Shown in pieces: positions 18,781-29,658 of a DNA stretch of 31,142 bases; position 1 is the first letter of the stretch, and each line of letters begins with the position of its first letter. The stretch is from Gnetum montanum (lineage: Eukaryota > Streptophyta > Gnetopsida > Gnetales > Gnetaceae). A model generated the notes under the pieces. The model saw only the letters and a program-made list of their open reading frames with translations. It did no database searches and was not told where the DNA came from. The stretch covers positions 95,833 to 126,974 of the forward strand of contig MNCI01022234.1 of the NCBI GenBank assembly GCA_015680685.1, read 5' to 3'. The translations under genes were made by a program, and so were the position numbers.

Positions 18781-21234
18781 CATCACGGTGCAGATCCGAT
18801 GCAGTGTTTGGTTTGAAGGGCACTCGAAGGTGTTAGATGTAGAGGATGAGGGTGTTGGAGATGTAGGGAAACTAGCCACATGAGGTTGTGAGGGTTTAGG
18901 AGGAATTTTGGGTTAGAAGAAGGGTCTTTTTTGGGATCCATTATTCAAACCACTCGGCTAGAAAGTTGGTGGTTATGAATGTATAGCCCTCATAGCATTT
19001 CGTTGTTGCGATTGTAGAGGAATCTCACCCTACATGAACAGAGTAGGAGGTAACTGGTTAGAGGGTAGAGGGACATGTGTAGATAGATGTGGAGGGTGGT
19101 ACAAATATGTTTTTTCTATTTGAGTAGATGGTAAATGTGTTTGGTGGTACTTTGGAGGGTAATAGTGATGCTGCAATGAGGCATGGTTTGCAGAACTCCT
19201 TGGAGAGATAGGTTGTCGAACATAGTACCCGTATGGATCTGGTTGCCTGTAAGGATACTACTGCCTTTGTGATGGCATTCCAAATGATTGTGGTTGGTGC
19301 CACTGATGGTATTGTTCATATGGTTTTGGTGGAGCTCCACTTAGGTAGTAAGCTTGTTGTTGTTGGTGGAACTATCTTGGATTGCCTTGAGGATAAGGTA
19401 ATTGTTTGGGTGCTTACCTATGTGCTAGTTGAGGATTCAATGCATACATCACAAACTCTTGTAAGTGTGACACCATAGGGTAACATCCCTTTGGATGTTC
19501 ATATTGACAAATGTCTTAACTAGCATCATCTTCAAAGTCTTTCTCCAAAACTTCCTCTACAACAATAGCTTTGCCCTTACCTCTTTGGTAGGCATGTTCA
19601 GCTTCTTTTCGCCTCCTATGGTTACAATCACTATTTTTCTCTTTGAATTCTTTAGCAATCATCATACCAGTTTGGAATTTTTCATCCAAAGAGTTCCATA
19701 ATTTATCAACCTTTGTCAAAATATCAAAAATAGATTTTTGGATGGGCAAGTTTTTTCTTTTCACCACTTCATTGAGTAGTGACTCCTCCTTATCACAAAA
19801 TCAAACCTTCAATTTCCTAATGGAAGGATCCCTATTATACTCTTTCACACTTTTCTTTTTTTCAACTCACCTTCTTCTTTTGCTACCTACTCTATCAACC
19901 TTTGGATCTAATGAGCTCTTAGTTCAGATACTCTCCCTTGGGCATACATCCCAAGAGTTCTTCTAGTTTTTTCTCTAAGTTGATCTATGATGTGGTGAAG
20001 TTGTTTTCTCTAAGAATAACCATGATCATGGCATTAGTATAAGAGTGAATAATATCTACCCATAGTGGCATCCAAGGGTTCATGTGTTCCTTATTTCCAT
20101 CCTTGGATCTGCCTCCTCAAATATGACACTTTGGAGTACATTTGATATTTGTCATTGAATAGCTCCAACATGGTACTCCATCTGTAGATAGATTCCAGCT
20201 CCAAGGATTGGTACCAGCTTTCAACTTCCTTGATGAGTGTCCTAGGGAAGAGCTTGAGTTTTTGCCATTCATTTTCTATGTTCTATAAGGCACAAGCATC
20301 ATGGAAAGCTTGTAGATGTGTCTGTGGATTAGAGTTGCATCCCCCCTCAAATATTGGGATATTATTCATGTCTAAGTGCTTGATCTAACTATCTTTCATA
20401 TGCTTGGTTGGAATTCTAACTACTTCTGTGATGTTAAGCATACTTCTAATCACCAATAGAGGTTCCTCATCATGATTGTGTTGATGATGATTCCTACCAC
20501 CTCTGTGTTCTTGATGACCTTGATGATCATTGTTGTTTTGTTGATCACCCTCATCATAATTATTTCGATGGCAACTTTTATGAGAACTAGCAAATGAAGA
20601 GGAATGTTTGGAATTGGATGAAGGGGATGGAGAAGAAGGTGGATCACCACTACCACCATGATTCTACTCATTACAACCACCATCCTTAAATTCCTTGCTA
20701 TTGTGATGTTTTCCCGAGTCCCTACCTTGACTATTACTTTTTTCAAAACCTATTTTATGAATAGTTGACCATAGGTTTAGGGTCACACCCTCATTACCAA
20801 CAACAAGGGATGGAAAATCTTCATGTTGAGAACCTTCAAAGGGAGGATACTCATTGTCATCTTGATCTAGTAGAAACAAGGGATTAGTAAAATGTTTTCC
20901 CTTCATAGCCTCATGGTACTTCTCCTAATGTCGATCTTGCTTGCATTGTGTTTTAGTGGGACAGTAGTCTCGATTGTCATAACCATTCACAATGTATTCC
21001 TCGTGAAGATTTGAGATGTCCAACTTTTTAAGGGTTTGAAATAGCATCTCAGGCATAGATTAATCAGTGGGACAAGATGATGTTTCCCTCCATATCATGC
21101 CATCATAGCTATTCATCCTAATGTAGGATGAAGGTGAAGTTCGATACATACTCATCTAGATGAGTAGATACCACTTTGCACTCATGTGGAACTGGCGGTT
21201 TGACATCTTCGTGCTTATGAGAAGAAGAAGACAT
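18781..21234 (-). pseudogene. gag, element B
   Basis: Same architecture as the gag of element A. Start at 21234 with MSSSSHK; low-complexity His/Arg/Asn-rich region (about 20450-20760); capsid-like domain with IFEGG, FPRTLIKEVESWYQSL and LFNDKYQ (about 20380-20130); charged segment (19767-19516); compact Cys-His motif ICQYEHPKGC (about 19480-19520), then YPMVSHLQEF, identical in pattern to the E copy; Pro/Gln/Tyr-rich tail (19340-19000). Many stops and frameshifts. Confidence 0.85.
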
Positions 21235-21368
21235 TTTGCAATATGAAATAAAATGTCAATATGCTTTTATAATTCTATGTATAGTTGGAATGATATTGAC
21301 CTTGAAGTTCATACAATGATATTAATGGTATTCACTAAACCTAAATAGAACATGTTTTAACAAACAAA
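21235..21368 (-). other. Gag leader, element B
   Basis: Untranslated stretch between primer-binding site and gag ATG. No other feature recognised. Confidence 0.6.
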
Positions 21369-21387
21369 GTCCTAGCAATGGTGCCAA
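21369..21387 (-). promoter_or_regulatory. Primer-binding site (tRNA-Asp), element B
   Basis: Plus-strand 21369-21386 aligns with the tRNA-Asp 3' end at 12 of 18 positions. Four of the six changes are C/T or G/A in former CpG sites. Adjacent to the LTR end. Confidence 0.8.
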
Positions 21388-21534
21388 TGATGAGCGATGA
21401 GGTACCCCCTACACCCAACCATATGAATCACAAGCGTTCACACACGATCTAGTCAAATTTGGTGGACTTTATAGTTTCCAGTGCACTAGTCTTTTAGGCA
21501 ATGAACCTTACCCTAAGGTCATTCATTATCTTCC

Positions 21535-21576
21535 CAATTACACTTGTGAAGAACATGGTATGGTTAAGTGTAATTG
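21535..21576 (-). other. U5 stem-loop, 5' LTR B (11 bp)
   Basis: CAATTACACTT (21535-21545) pairs exactly with 21566-21576 around a 20-nt loop, 147 nt from the LTR end. Four consecutive pairs differ from those in A yet remain complementary. Confidence 0.85.
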
Positions 21577-22167
21577 AGGCATATGATTTTTATAGTTTTA
21601 TGCTTTATGGTCTTGGTGCTTCCATAGAGATAAAGATAGCATAATTTAATGGCTAATTCAATGTAACTAACCTATTGGCCTCTAGCTAATCCTGACATAA
21701 GTATCTAGTTCCACTTTTCATACATGTCCTAAACCCATGTATCCACTACTGGGTTACCAAGCACTACGCTACTAGGTGTACCAAGCAATAATGTTGCTAG
21801 GATTACCAACGAATACATGTTATGCTTGAAGTAATTGTACTTATGTATTTAATCTATCTAGCTTATCTTGCTCAATTATCTTGATTAGCTTAATTACTAA
21901 AAAAATTGAATAATTAATTGAAAACATTAAATGCATAAATGAAATATTTAATCTATCTATAATGCTACAAGATTTATCAAAAGGCTCATCTTTATTGCCA
22001 CACACACTGTTGTGCTCAGGTACAACAATGCTCGAATAAATATTTGTACACTCAATGACTCCTGTTGCGAGCACTTGGGAAAAATATTCTAACTTTTGAA
22101 TAGACAAACTACAAGAGATCTAGTACTACTATGAGAATTGATTACCATAGATGTAGCTAGTGGCTCA

Positions 22168-22175
22168 TATTTATA
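22168..22175 (-). promoter_or_regulatory. TATA box, 5' LTR B
   Basis: TATAAATATGAGCC on the minus strand, about 185 nt from the LTR start. Confidence 0.6.
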
Positions 22176-22184
22176 GACCAAGAT

Positions 22185-22340
22185 AGACCCCTGCATCGAT
22201 AGGGCCACGTAAACATAATTGACTACATTGATAGGGCCTCTTTGAGAAGGCCTAGTTGACAAGGCCTCATCAACATAATAGATTGCATCAACAAGGCCTC
22301 ATTAACACAATAGACTGCATCAATGGGGCCTAGTTGATGT
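22185..22340. repeat. GGCCTCATTGATG-type repeats in U3, 5' LTR B
   Basis: About four irregular units containing TGCATCAA, AGGCCTCAT and GGCCTAGTTGA, matching the array at 10040-10230 but with different copy number. Confidence 0.75.
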
Positions 22341-22359
22341 GACAAAGCAAAACTCATCA

Positions 22360-22364
22360 CCACT
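22360..22364. repeat. Target-site duplication CCACT, right of element B
   Basis: Exact match to 9200-9204. Confidence 0.93.
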
Positions 22365-22869
22365 ACAAATTGAAATGTACAACATAGCAATTAATTTCCA
22401 TGTGATGAAGTTATTTATTGGTTTTTCACAAAATTCTCTGCATATGCATAGAGAAAATGGATGCACTTAATTTCATTATTCTTATGAAACATCCAATTTT
22501 TTACTACACTTAACTAATAAATTAATGGACTTACAAAATGTATGAACCAATGGAAATAAAACTACAAATAATTCCTTTTGCAATTTTCAAATTAATTTCC
22601 AAATTTCATTTCCTTCAATGCATATAGAAATACCACAATTTATTCATAACATATGTTGAGAACACTTTACTAAGCCTATGAACTCAAAATAAGCACATTT
22701 ACATAAAGAACACCTTTCTCCATTAAGCTACTCATCAAATTGCCCCTTTTAATTATTTAACTCTCATTTTTTAATCATCTTTGAAAAGCTAATTGAGAAA
22801 TTTCATTTCTTGGATCTTACTTTATAAAATCTACTTCATAAATATGGTAGAAATGTGACAATAGTAGGT
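22365..22869. other. AT-rich stretch, no recognised feature
   Basis: About 500 bases between element B and the first recognisable gag codons of element E. It may hold decayed gag or foreign sequence; no frame or repeat supports either. Confidence 0.4.
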
Positions 22870-23700
22870 TATCTGAGATGACATCTCATTGTATTCAAAC
22901 ACTCATTAACTAAGTGGCAAAAGAAGAAGAAGAGTTAAAAAACTGAGAATCATCCAAAGAATATAATAAACAATCTGCCATTAGAAAAAGGGATGTAAAA
23001 ATATGTGAATTACATGAAGAGGAAACATTTGAAGATATGATCCAACGGAAGACTCAACCAATTCAAAAATTAGTTAATGACATTGCAACGAAGGTAGAGA
23101 AAATGTGGGATTTTGTAGATGAGAAATTTGCTATAGAATNCAGAGAAAATGTGGGATTTTGTAGATGATAAATTTGCTATAGAATTGAAGATAATAGAAG
23201 AGAAGACTAAACAAGCCCTAAACAAAAGTAAAGATAAGAAGAAAAGAAGAGACAATGGGTGAGATCACTACAAAAGTAAAGGAAAAGTTGTTGTAGTGGA
23301 GAAAACCATGGAGTCTAGGTTTAAAGATGACAAAGGATGTAAAGTATGCCAATATGAATATCCTACGGGATGTTACCCTATTATGGTCCACTTACAAGAG
23401 TTCGGGACATAAGTCCTTAATTCCATGTTTGTCAAGAAAAAAAAATGTCTAGAAGATTATCTTATCCACAAGGAAACTTCAGACAACCCTAGTAGGAAAC
23501 ATATTATCCAAGTAGAACTTATCTTCAACCACGGGAGCAATATTAGCAGCAGTGGCAACAACCACAAGTGTAGGGAATGTTACCACCAAGGTAATAGTAT
23601 CCATATAGGTATGTTGATCCCTATGGATACTATGTTCAATGACCAATCTCTCTAGGGAATACTTTAGTTCATTCTTCCTCTCATTATTATCTACTGGAAT
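22870..23700 (+). pseudogene. gag C-terminal part, element E
   Basis: VAKEEEELK (about 22915) followed by SSKEYNK matches VAKEEGELH...SAKEYNR of the A gag; then EKMWDFVDEKFAIE (about 23095-23135), the lysine-rich helix, GCKVCQYEYPTGCY (about 23335-23380) and VHLQEF. The Pro/Gln/Tyr-rich tail is faint. A 46-bp duplication flanking an N at 23140 shifts the frame and may be an assembly error rather than a mutation. Confidence 0.8.
23096..23185. repeat. 44-bp direct duplication flanking an N
   Basis: 23096-23139 and 23142-23185 differ by one base and are separated by N and C. Looks like an uncollapsed contig overlap. Confidence 0.85.
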
Positions 23701-24834
23701 ATCATCGATCCACTTCTTTAAGAATTTATCTAAACTCTTACATACCTCAACCAGTAGGTGGCTCCTTACTTCAAGCTCCTAACTCCCTACTACTAGTACT
23801 ACCACTAGTCATGCAAGGAGAGCTATCAACATAGTTGCAACAAAAGAGTGGGACCAAGATGGTAACTACATAAAAGGAGGTACTCATAAGTAAACCAAGA
23901 GCCAAGAAACATTCTTTTTCTAGGACAATTTCATAAAAGGTTTGAAGGATGGGGACTACACTTAACTCTACCCCATTCACACACACTCCTCCAAAGAACA
24001 CAAAGCTTCCAGTAACTATAGATAAGAAAGTCATCATTATCATGCTCACACATACAATAATACACTAGATTAAGGCGGGATCACTTCCCTAGAAGAGAAC
24101 AGATCTTGGAAGCCCCTTAGTTAACCTTCATAAATCATGGCATAAACCATGCAAGGCTTTTTTAGATTCTAGGTCAATAGTAAATCTCATTTCACAAGAC
24201 ATGTACAAGGACTAAAACCTACCCCCACTAAAGAAAAGAAACATCTATTTAGTGCCTATAGACTAATCCATTGTTGTTCCACTTGGGCAAGTGGAAGATG
24301 TCATTAGTACCATCAATGGTTGGTCCAATTCTAATAGCTTTTTAGTCATCCATGTGAAAAAGAATAAAGGAGAATTTTCCATATATATGGGAAGAGCATG
24401 GCTTAGCACTATAGATACTAAGCTTGGGATTAGACACTTGTCCTTGGAAATCTTCAATGAAGATGAAGCTTGTATCATTTAGAGCTGTAGAGTTTCATGT
24501 ATGGTATACAATGATAATGGATGCAATTATGTGTAAACAATTTAGGCTATAAAAGATAATACCATCACAACATGAAATTAATGTATTGAAGACATGTGTG
24601 TACAAAAGTACCTATATCTAATAACCACTTAATAAAAAGGCACCCAATGGTTGATTACTAAAGGAGAAACTAAATCTAATATGTGCATGGAACTAAAAAA
24701 TAAAACTACAAGTGCCTATGTTGAAGAAAATGACAAGTTAGACTAGTTAAAAAGATAAATTCCTTACATGAACTCACATCAAGAGGAAGATATTGAATGG
24801 AAATAGTTAGAGATACAAGAAACATATGAACTAG
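23701..24834 (+). pseudogene. Protease domain and linker, element E
   Basis: PCKAFLDSRSIVNLISQDMYK (about 24150-24215) is the active-site region with the Gly of Asp-Ser-Gly changed to Arg. NLPPLKK, VPLGQVEDVIST and FLVIHV lead into the open stretch 24291-24482 with SIYMGRAWLSTIDTKLG, the conserved GRAWL box. The linker continues to the solo-LTR insertion point and contains several stops. The 23701-24100 part is a weakly readable gag-protease linker. Confidence 0.75.
24830..24834. repeat. Target-site duplication ACTAG, left of solo LTR D
   Basis: Identical to 25617-25621. Confidence 0.93.
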
Positions 24835-24841
24835 TGATGGG

Positions 24842-24871
24842 ACACGATATTGCGTACACGATATCGCAACG
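24842..24871. repeat. GATATCGCG palindrome block, LTR D
   Basis: Two GATAT cores around GCGTACAC; the minimal version of the block. Confidence 0.85.
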
Positions 24872-24883
24872 TGCTGCCAAATC

Positions 24884-24891
24884 TATAAATA
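24884..24891 (+). promoter_or_regulatory. TATA box, LTR D
   Basis: TATAAATAAGAGGCGG, as in LTRs A and C. Confidence 0.65.
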
Positions 24892-25438
24892 AGAGGCGGA
24901 TCTCCCTTATTTCTCCATCTAGATCTAGATCGTAGCCAAACTCTTACCATTTTTCCATTCCAGAGTTAGAATAATTTCCATGCACCCGTAGTAGGAGTCC
25001 CAAAGTGAATGGATCTTTATTTGAGCAAATATTGTACCTGAGCACAAGTTTGTGTATGGAAATAAAGACGAACTTTTTGGATAAACCTTACAGTGCATGG
25101 ACTAAGCTAAATAGGACTTTAATTATTTTTATTTGTTGTTCATTGTTTAAATTCTTTATTAGTTAATGAAATCTCTCTCAACCATTAACTCCTAGTTAAG
25201 TGCATTCAGTACGACCGCTTCGAGCACGTGCGTTACCTTGGTAATCCCAGTAATGAATAGCGTTTGGTAATCCCAGAAGGTTGCATTGGTTCAGGGTGTG
25301 AACGGCAAGTGGGAACGGATACTGATGCTAGGTTAATTAAGGCTTAGTTAGTTAGTTAAAGTTAGTTAATTAGTCTCTTCACATTTTTCCTCATTAGCAT
25401 AGGCGATAAAAGATAAAAGACATAAAAATCACATACCT

Positions 25439-25483
25439 CAAACTTACTTAATCATACAACCATGACAAATACAAGTAAGTCTA
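25439..25483 (+). other. U5 stem-loop, LTR D (decayed)
   Basis: CAAACTTACTT (25439-25449) against 25473-25483: 9 of 11 pairs remain. One pair that is G-C in A is A-T here on both sides. Confidence 0.6.
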
Positions 25484-25616
25484 GGAAGATAATGAACGAT
25501 TAACCTTAAGTGTTCCATAAGGCGTGTAGGCACTTAGTCTACGTAGTTCGACCAGATTGCATGTGTAACACTCGTATATGTATTGGTTGAGTATAGGGGT
25601 ACCTTGCCACTCATCA

Positions 25617-25621
25617 ACTAG
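25617..25621. repeat. Target-site duplication ACTAG, right of solo LTR D
   Basis: Exact match to 24830-24834. Confidence 0.93.
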
Positions 25622-26300
25622 AATCCTTAGAATTAAAGGCCCTACTAGATATGCTAGAATATACTTTTCTAAACAATAAAATATTGATAATTTTAAATGT
25701 CAAACTTGATAAAGAAAAAAAATAGAAAATTACTAAAAGTGGTAAATAAATGACCCACTACATTTGCATGGTTCTATAACGAGATCACTAGAATTAATTC
25801 ACATATCTACTAACATCAAATCTATATAGATCTAGTTATCAAGCCACATCACCAGCCTCAAAGAATGTTGAACCCTATACTTAAGAAAGCTTTTAAACAA
25901 GAGTTAGAGAAACTATTAAAAGCAAGGTTTATCTACCCAATAGCAAATGGTGAATGGGTTAGCTCATTGGTCATTGTTCCAAAGAAAGGTGGTTAGTGAA
26001 AGATCTACATTAATTTCATATTATTAAACATGGTGACATTCAAGGACCATTTCCCACTGCCATTTGTTGATCAAGTCCTAGACACAATAATAGGAAACAA
26101 GTATTATAGCTTTCTAGATTGATATAGTGGGTACAATAAAATTTGCATTACACTAGAAGACTAAGAAAAGACCACACTCACTAGTTCATTGGGGACATTT
26201 GCATACAAGCAAATGTCCTTTGACTTGTGTAATGCACTAGTTACCTTTTAGAGACTTTTACAAAACATCTTTCAAAAGCAAATTGGCACTATAGTTGAAG
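25622..26300 (+). pseudogene. Reverse transcriptase fragment, element E
   Basis: From about 25865: LNPILKKAFKQELEKLLKAR, GEWVSSLVIVPKKGG, KDHFPLPFVDQVLD, SFLD-stop-YSGYN (the first catalytic Asp kept, next codon a stop near 26120), EKTTLTSSLGTFAYKQM and SFDLCNALVTF (to about 26255). It breaks off at GTIVEV near 26300, directly before the expected FMDDF box. 25622-25860 is the decayed protease-RT linker. Confidence 0.85.
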
Positions 26301-26329
26301 TCTTGGTTCCTTTAGGTGGAATGAAGGTT

Positions 26330-27540
26330 TTTCAGGTTCCTCTTCTTGGTGGTAGCATCTAAGTTTACTTTTATCTTGTGGACTTCTTCCTTGTCCTAGT
26401 ACCATTCTAAGGGACTCCTTTCCTTTCTTTAATTATCCATTTATTAGTTTAACATCTACAACTTCCACTTTGACTTATTCTAAAGATAAGGTTAGCTTCT
26501 CATTCTCAACCCTTAGGTTTGAGAGTTATTTAAGAAGGATGTTTCATGTTCTTAAACTTGTTTATTTAACTTAGTCCAAAGATTTTGAAAATTCAAAAGT
26601 TCTTTACACAATAAATCAAACCTCTCATCATCATTTAGTTTATTTTTTGATGAATCACCATCAGTGAGGGCCATGCAAATGAGCTAAGAATTTCTTGCAT
26701 CTTCCTCCACTTCTTCTTCACTTTTTTTCCCATCATGCCAACTTGTATAGAAGTTGGTCTCGTTTGCTTCTTCAAGGGATTTGTTCTTGTATTGCATCTT
26801 GTAGCTACTAGGACATTCGTAGGCCACATGGCCTCTATCTTTACATATCCAACATTCTATAGAAGAAAAATCTAAGTTAGATTTTAAAAAGTTTTTAGCC
26901 CTTTCTTTACCTATGGACTGATTAAATCTTTCCAGATATGTATCTTTGTTCTTCCTAGTAATTAGTCATTATAACTTCTTGGTGAAAAAGGCAATCTTCT
27001 CTTCATTGCCCTCATCATGCTCATTGAGCTCCTTCTCCTTTGAAGAAATCTTTAAGGTAATGGATCTTTCTTGAATAGCTCCTTTACTTATGAGATTCAT
27101 TTCATAAGCGATGAGAGCACTTTGAAGCTGTTCAAATTTTAAAGTTGATAAGTCTCTAATTTTTTCCATGGTCATGACCTTAGGTCTAAACTCAGGTTGA
27201 AGAGTCTTGATCATCTTAATAATCACATTACTTTTGAGTAGATCCTTTTATATTTCTCTGATTACTACAACAAGATCATTAGCTCTAGAAAAACAATCCT
27301 TAATTTTCTCATCTTTAGTCTATCATATTTACTTTGTAAAACTAACAATTTTGATTACTTAACAATATATATTCCTTCATAAGTGGCTTCTAAAGTTTGC
27401 CAAATATCTTTGGCCATTTTACATCCTTCTACCCTATTGAATTTAGATTTGTTCGATGCGCAAAATAAATAATTTTTGCTTTTGAATCAAACATGAACTT
27501 ATCCTTTTCCTCTTAAGACCATTTGCTACAAGGCTTGATG
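26330..27540 (-). pseudogene. Ty1/copia-type gag fragment
   Basis: Minus-strand capsid/nucleocapsid gene of a copia element. From high to low coordinates: AKDIWQTLEATYEGIY (about 27370-27420) and a partly shifted helix; an open stretch 27226-26969 with LQPEFRPKV and DLSTLKFEQLQSALIAYEMN, the hallmark of the copia gag (UBN2-type) domain; the CCHC zinc knuckle CWICKDRGHVAYEC (26811-26857); an acidic segment; then MALTDGDSS (about 26670). A helical tail fades out near 26330. Frameshifts and stops are frequent. Neither integrase nor RT of this element is in the window. Its orientation is opposite to E, so E was cut by, or recombined with, this element. Confidence 0.82.
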
Positions 27541-28500
27541 ATGNGCATATCACAAACACACCTTTAGACTTTGTTGCTCTCAAAATGTGGTTGAAGGATC
27601 AACAACCTGTATAGTCTTCAAGCCCCACTCTAGAGTGTTGTACCACAACACCAATCACTCAACCTTGCAAGGTCCTATTAGGCTTAGAAATGTGGTTTCA
27701 AGGCTTCCCCAACCTTTATAATCTTGAGATCCACATAACTCTGTTGTACCATAGCACCAAAAACTCAATCCTGTAGGATCTTGACAAGCTTAAGCACATC
27801 AACCTAGTAGGGAAACAAGAATAAGAATTACAAGGGAGAATTGCAACTTAGTTTTCTCATCCTTGTATAGTTAGGTACAACACACTTTACAAAGCCAAAA
27901 TGATAATACAATGAGGAGAAACATAGAATTCAATGATTACAAATGATTGTACAATGAATACAACAAGGCTTGCACATTTCCCAATGCACATCAAGTCTTC
28001 TTATAACTATTGTGTTTCTAAATCCATCTTGGAACTCATACAATGACTAGCTAATGGCCAATAACGATCATGGGAGATGGCTTTCTTGTGCTTGATACAT
28101 CTCTTTGAATTTGCCTTTAATACTGGAAAGATGTCTTTCTGAAGTTCCCATCCTACAAGATATATTTGTCTTTTGGAAGACGTCTTTCTAAACTTGATCT
28201 ATATTCTGTAAAGATGTCTTTACCTAGTGAAAGATGTCTTGCTATTTTTGAAGATGTCTTTGTCTAAGTTCACTCCAATTTTGCAAAGATGTCTATTACT
28301 TTCTAGAAATCTCTTTCTTCATCTTTCTTTGTCTTTTAAATGCATCATTCCTTGTCCATAGTCTTTCTCAATCCAAGTTCTTGTCGTGCAAGCACAACAA
28401 CTACACACACACACACAAACAAATTTGTTTTCCATTTTTCTTAATGTTTTGACATACTAAAACCAAAGGATCCACATATACTTTATTGGTCCCAATTCAT
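27541..28500 (-). repeat. Probable leader/LTR sequence of the copia remnant
   Basis: Non-coding. It lies upstream of the copia gag on the minus strand, where leader and 5' LTR are expected. It contains two diverged direct copies of a block with GTTGTACCA (about 27600-27700 and 27715-27790), a TATA-like TTATAAGAAG (about 28000-28010), and a cluster of AAAGATGTCTTT palindromes (28126-28315). A short (AC)n tract lies at 28403-28417. LTR ends, primer-binding site and target duplication were not found. Confidence 0.35.
28126..28315. repeat. AAAGAYGTCTTT palindromic repeat cluster
   Basis: Six to seven copies of a 12-bp near-palindrome, beginning near 28126, 28176, 28209, 28229, 28249, 28284 and 28306, at spacings of about 20-50 bases. 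The consensus AAAGACGTCTTT is a perfect palindrome. Confidence 0.75.
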
Positions 28501-29484
28501 CATTATTTCTTTAATTTTCTTCATTTTTACATTGTGGATTGACCTTTCAAATCCTCTTAGTATGACCCTAATCATTTTCTATAAATTCCATTACTTTTTA
28601 AAAAATAAAGATTGATTATGAATTTTCTAAAGATCTTCTTGTTCTCCTAGTTGTTCATCTTCTCCAAAGCATTTGTTCTCAACTATCATCTAACATTATT
28701 ATTATCAAGTTTGTTCTCAACTCTAGTTCTACAAGTTAAGTTAGACAATACTATCATTCCTCATTATCATCATCAATATTCTCAATTGTTTCAACTCTAA
28801 TAAGAACTTGTACTTTAACATAGTTTTTATGACAATTGATGACAAGTAGGTAATAACATTTTCTGCTCTTAATCTTACCAAAAATTCAAGATACATTTTT
28901 TAGAATTTTGAATCTCTATTATAATTATTCGTATCTTCAGAATTAGCATCATTCAAACTCAAAACAATTATTCCTTGAATCAAATAAAATCCTTAATAAG
29001 AAAAATTTAAATGAAGAAACTCATATATTGAAACATCCAAGAATTTTCATCTTCAAACTACCACCTAGAAATAAGGACATGGGGGCACTCTCTTAAAGCA
29101 TGAAATTACAAATATGATAATTTAAAACATTGTCAATCTTCTTCTATGAATCATGAGTTGATTCATCAAGGAATCATTAGCAAAGAATCCTTAGATGAGG
29201 ATCCATGTGTTACTTCATATCACATGAACATAAAACTAATATATCACATTCAAGCTAATGACTCTTCACAAGATCAATGAATACAAGAACAATCACATAA
29301 CAAAATTCATACATTACAACAAGAAATACCAATCCCATATGTTGCCTTATATCTAATGCATGATGGAATCACTATCTTAAACTATCATAAGGATCAACCA
29401 GTGGGAGAGAACATGTTTCTTTCATAGTTCATCATAACCAACTCGGTCATACATAATTGTTTTGCAAAAATAGAAGATGATTGA
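28501..29484. other. AT-rich stretch, no recognised feature
   Basis: About 1 kb with no convincing frame and no alignment to the elements in the window. The sequence ATTGA directly before the LTR at 29485 is the candidate target site of element C; its partner is outside the window. Confidence 0.4.
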
Positions 29485-29614
29485 TGATGAGTAGCGAGGT
29501 ACCCCTACACTCAACCATACGAATACGAGTGTGCACATGCGATCCGGTTGAACTCCGCAGACTGAATGCCTTATGCCACAAGAAACACTTGGGGTTAATC
29601 GTTCGTTGTCTTCC

Positions 29615-29658
29615 CAGGCTTGCTTGTATGTGTCACGGTGTATGGTTAAGCAAGCCTG
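29615..29658 (-). other. U5 stem-loop, LTR C (11 bp)
   Basis: CAGGCTTGCTT (29615-29625) pairs perfectly with 29648-29658 around a 22-nt loop, 130 nt from the LTR end. Two pairs differ from those of A by changes on both arms. Confidence 0.88.

Larger units (their letters stand above)
9205..22359 (-). mobile_element. Element B: complete Ty3/gypsy retrotransposon, 13,155 bp
   Basis: Full-length minus-strand element: 5' LTR 21388-22359, primer-binding site, gag, protease, RT, RNase H, integrase, spacer, extra 3' gene, polypurine tract, 3' LTR 9205-10248. It is bracketed by perfect CCACT duplications. Gene order PR-RT-RH-INT, absence of a chromodomain after integrase and a tRNA-Asp primer site point to the non-chromodomain Athila/Tat branch (established features of those groups; placement is inference). 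The two LTRs differ at 16 of the first 100 aligned plus-strand bases by my hand count, so the insertion is old. Every gene carries stops and frameshifts and several catalytic residues are changed. CpG is strongly depleted. Confidence 0.93.
21388..22359 (-). repeat. 5' LTR of element B (972 bp)
   Basis: Bounded by TGATGAG (21388-21394) and CTCATCA (22353-22359). TATA box 22168-22175, AATAAA 21991-21996, U5 stem-loop 21535-21576, U3 repeats about 22185-22340. Confidence 0.93.
24835..25616 (+). mobile_element. Solo LTR D (782 bp, plus orientation)
   Basis: A complete LTR of the family-A type with termini TGATGGG (24835) and CTCATCA (25610-25616), flanked by perfect 5-bp duplications and with no internal sequence attached. 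This is the signature of intra-element LTR-LTR recombination (established knowledge). It holds a two-core palindrome (24842-24871), a TATA box (24884-24891), AATAAA (25061-25066) and the U5 hairpin region (25439-25483). The TATA box is only 49 bases from the LTR start, the shortest U3 in the window. Confidence 0.95.
22870..26300 (+). mobile_element. Element E: plus-strand Ty3/gypsy remnant, split by a solo LTR
   Basis: Fragments of gag (C-terminal half), protease and RT in the correct order on the plus strand, interrupted by the insertion at 24835-25616. No LTR of its own is seen. It stops at about 26300 within RT, just before the second catalytic box, where minus-strand copia sequence begins. 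Confidence 0.82.

Noticed and set aside
20450-20746. Minus-strand frame rich in Ile, Val and Met
   Set aside because: It is a shifted reading of the His/Asn-rich low-complexity region of gag, not a separate protein.
28403-28417. (AC)n microsatellite
   Set aside because: Only about seven units; common in plant DNA and without further meaning here.
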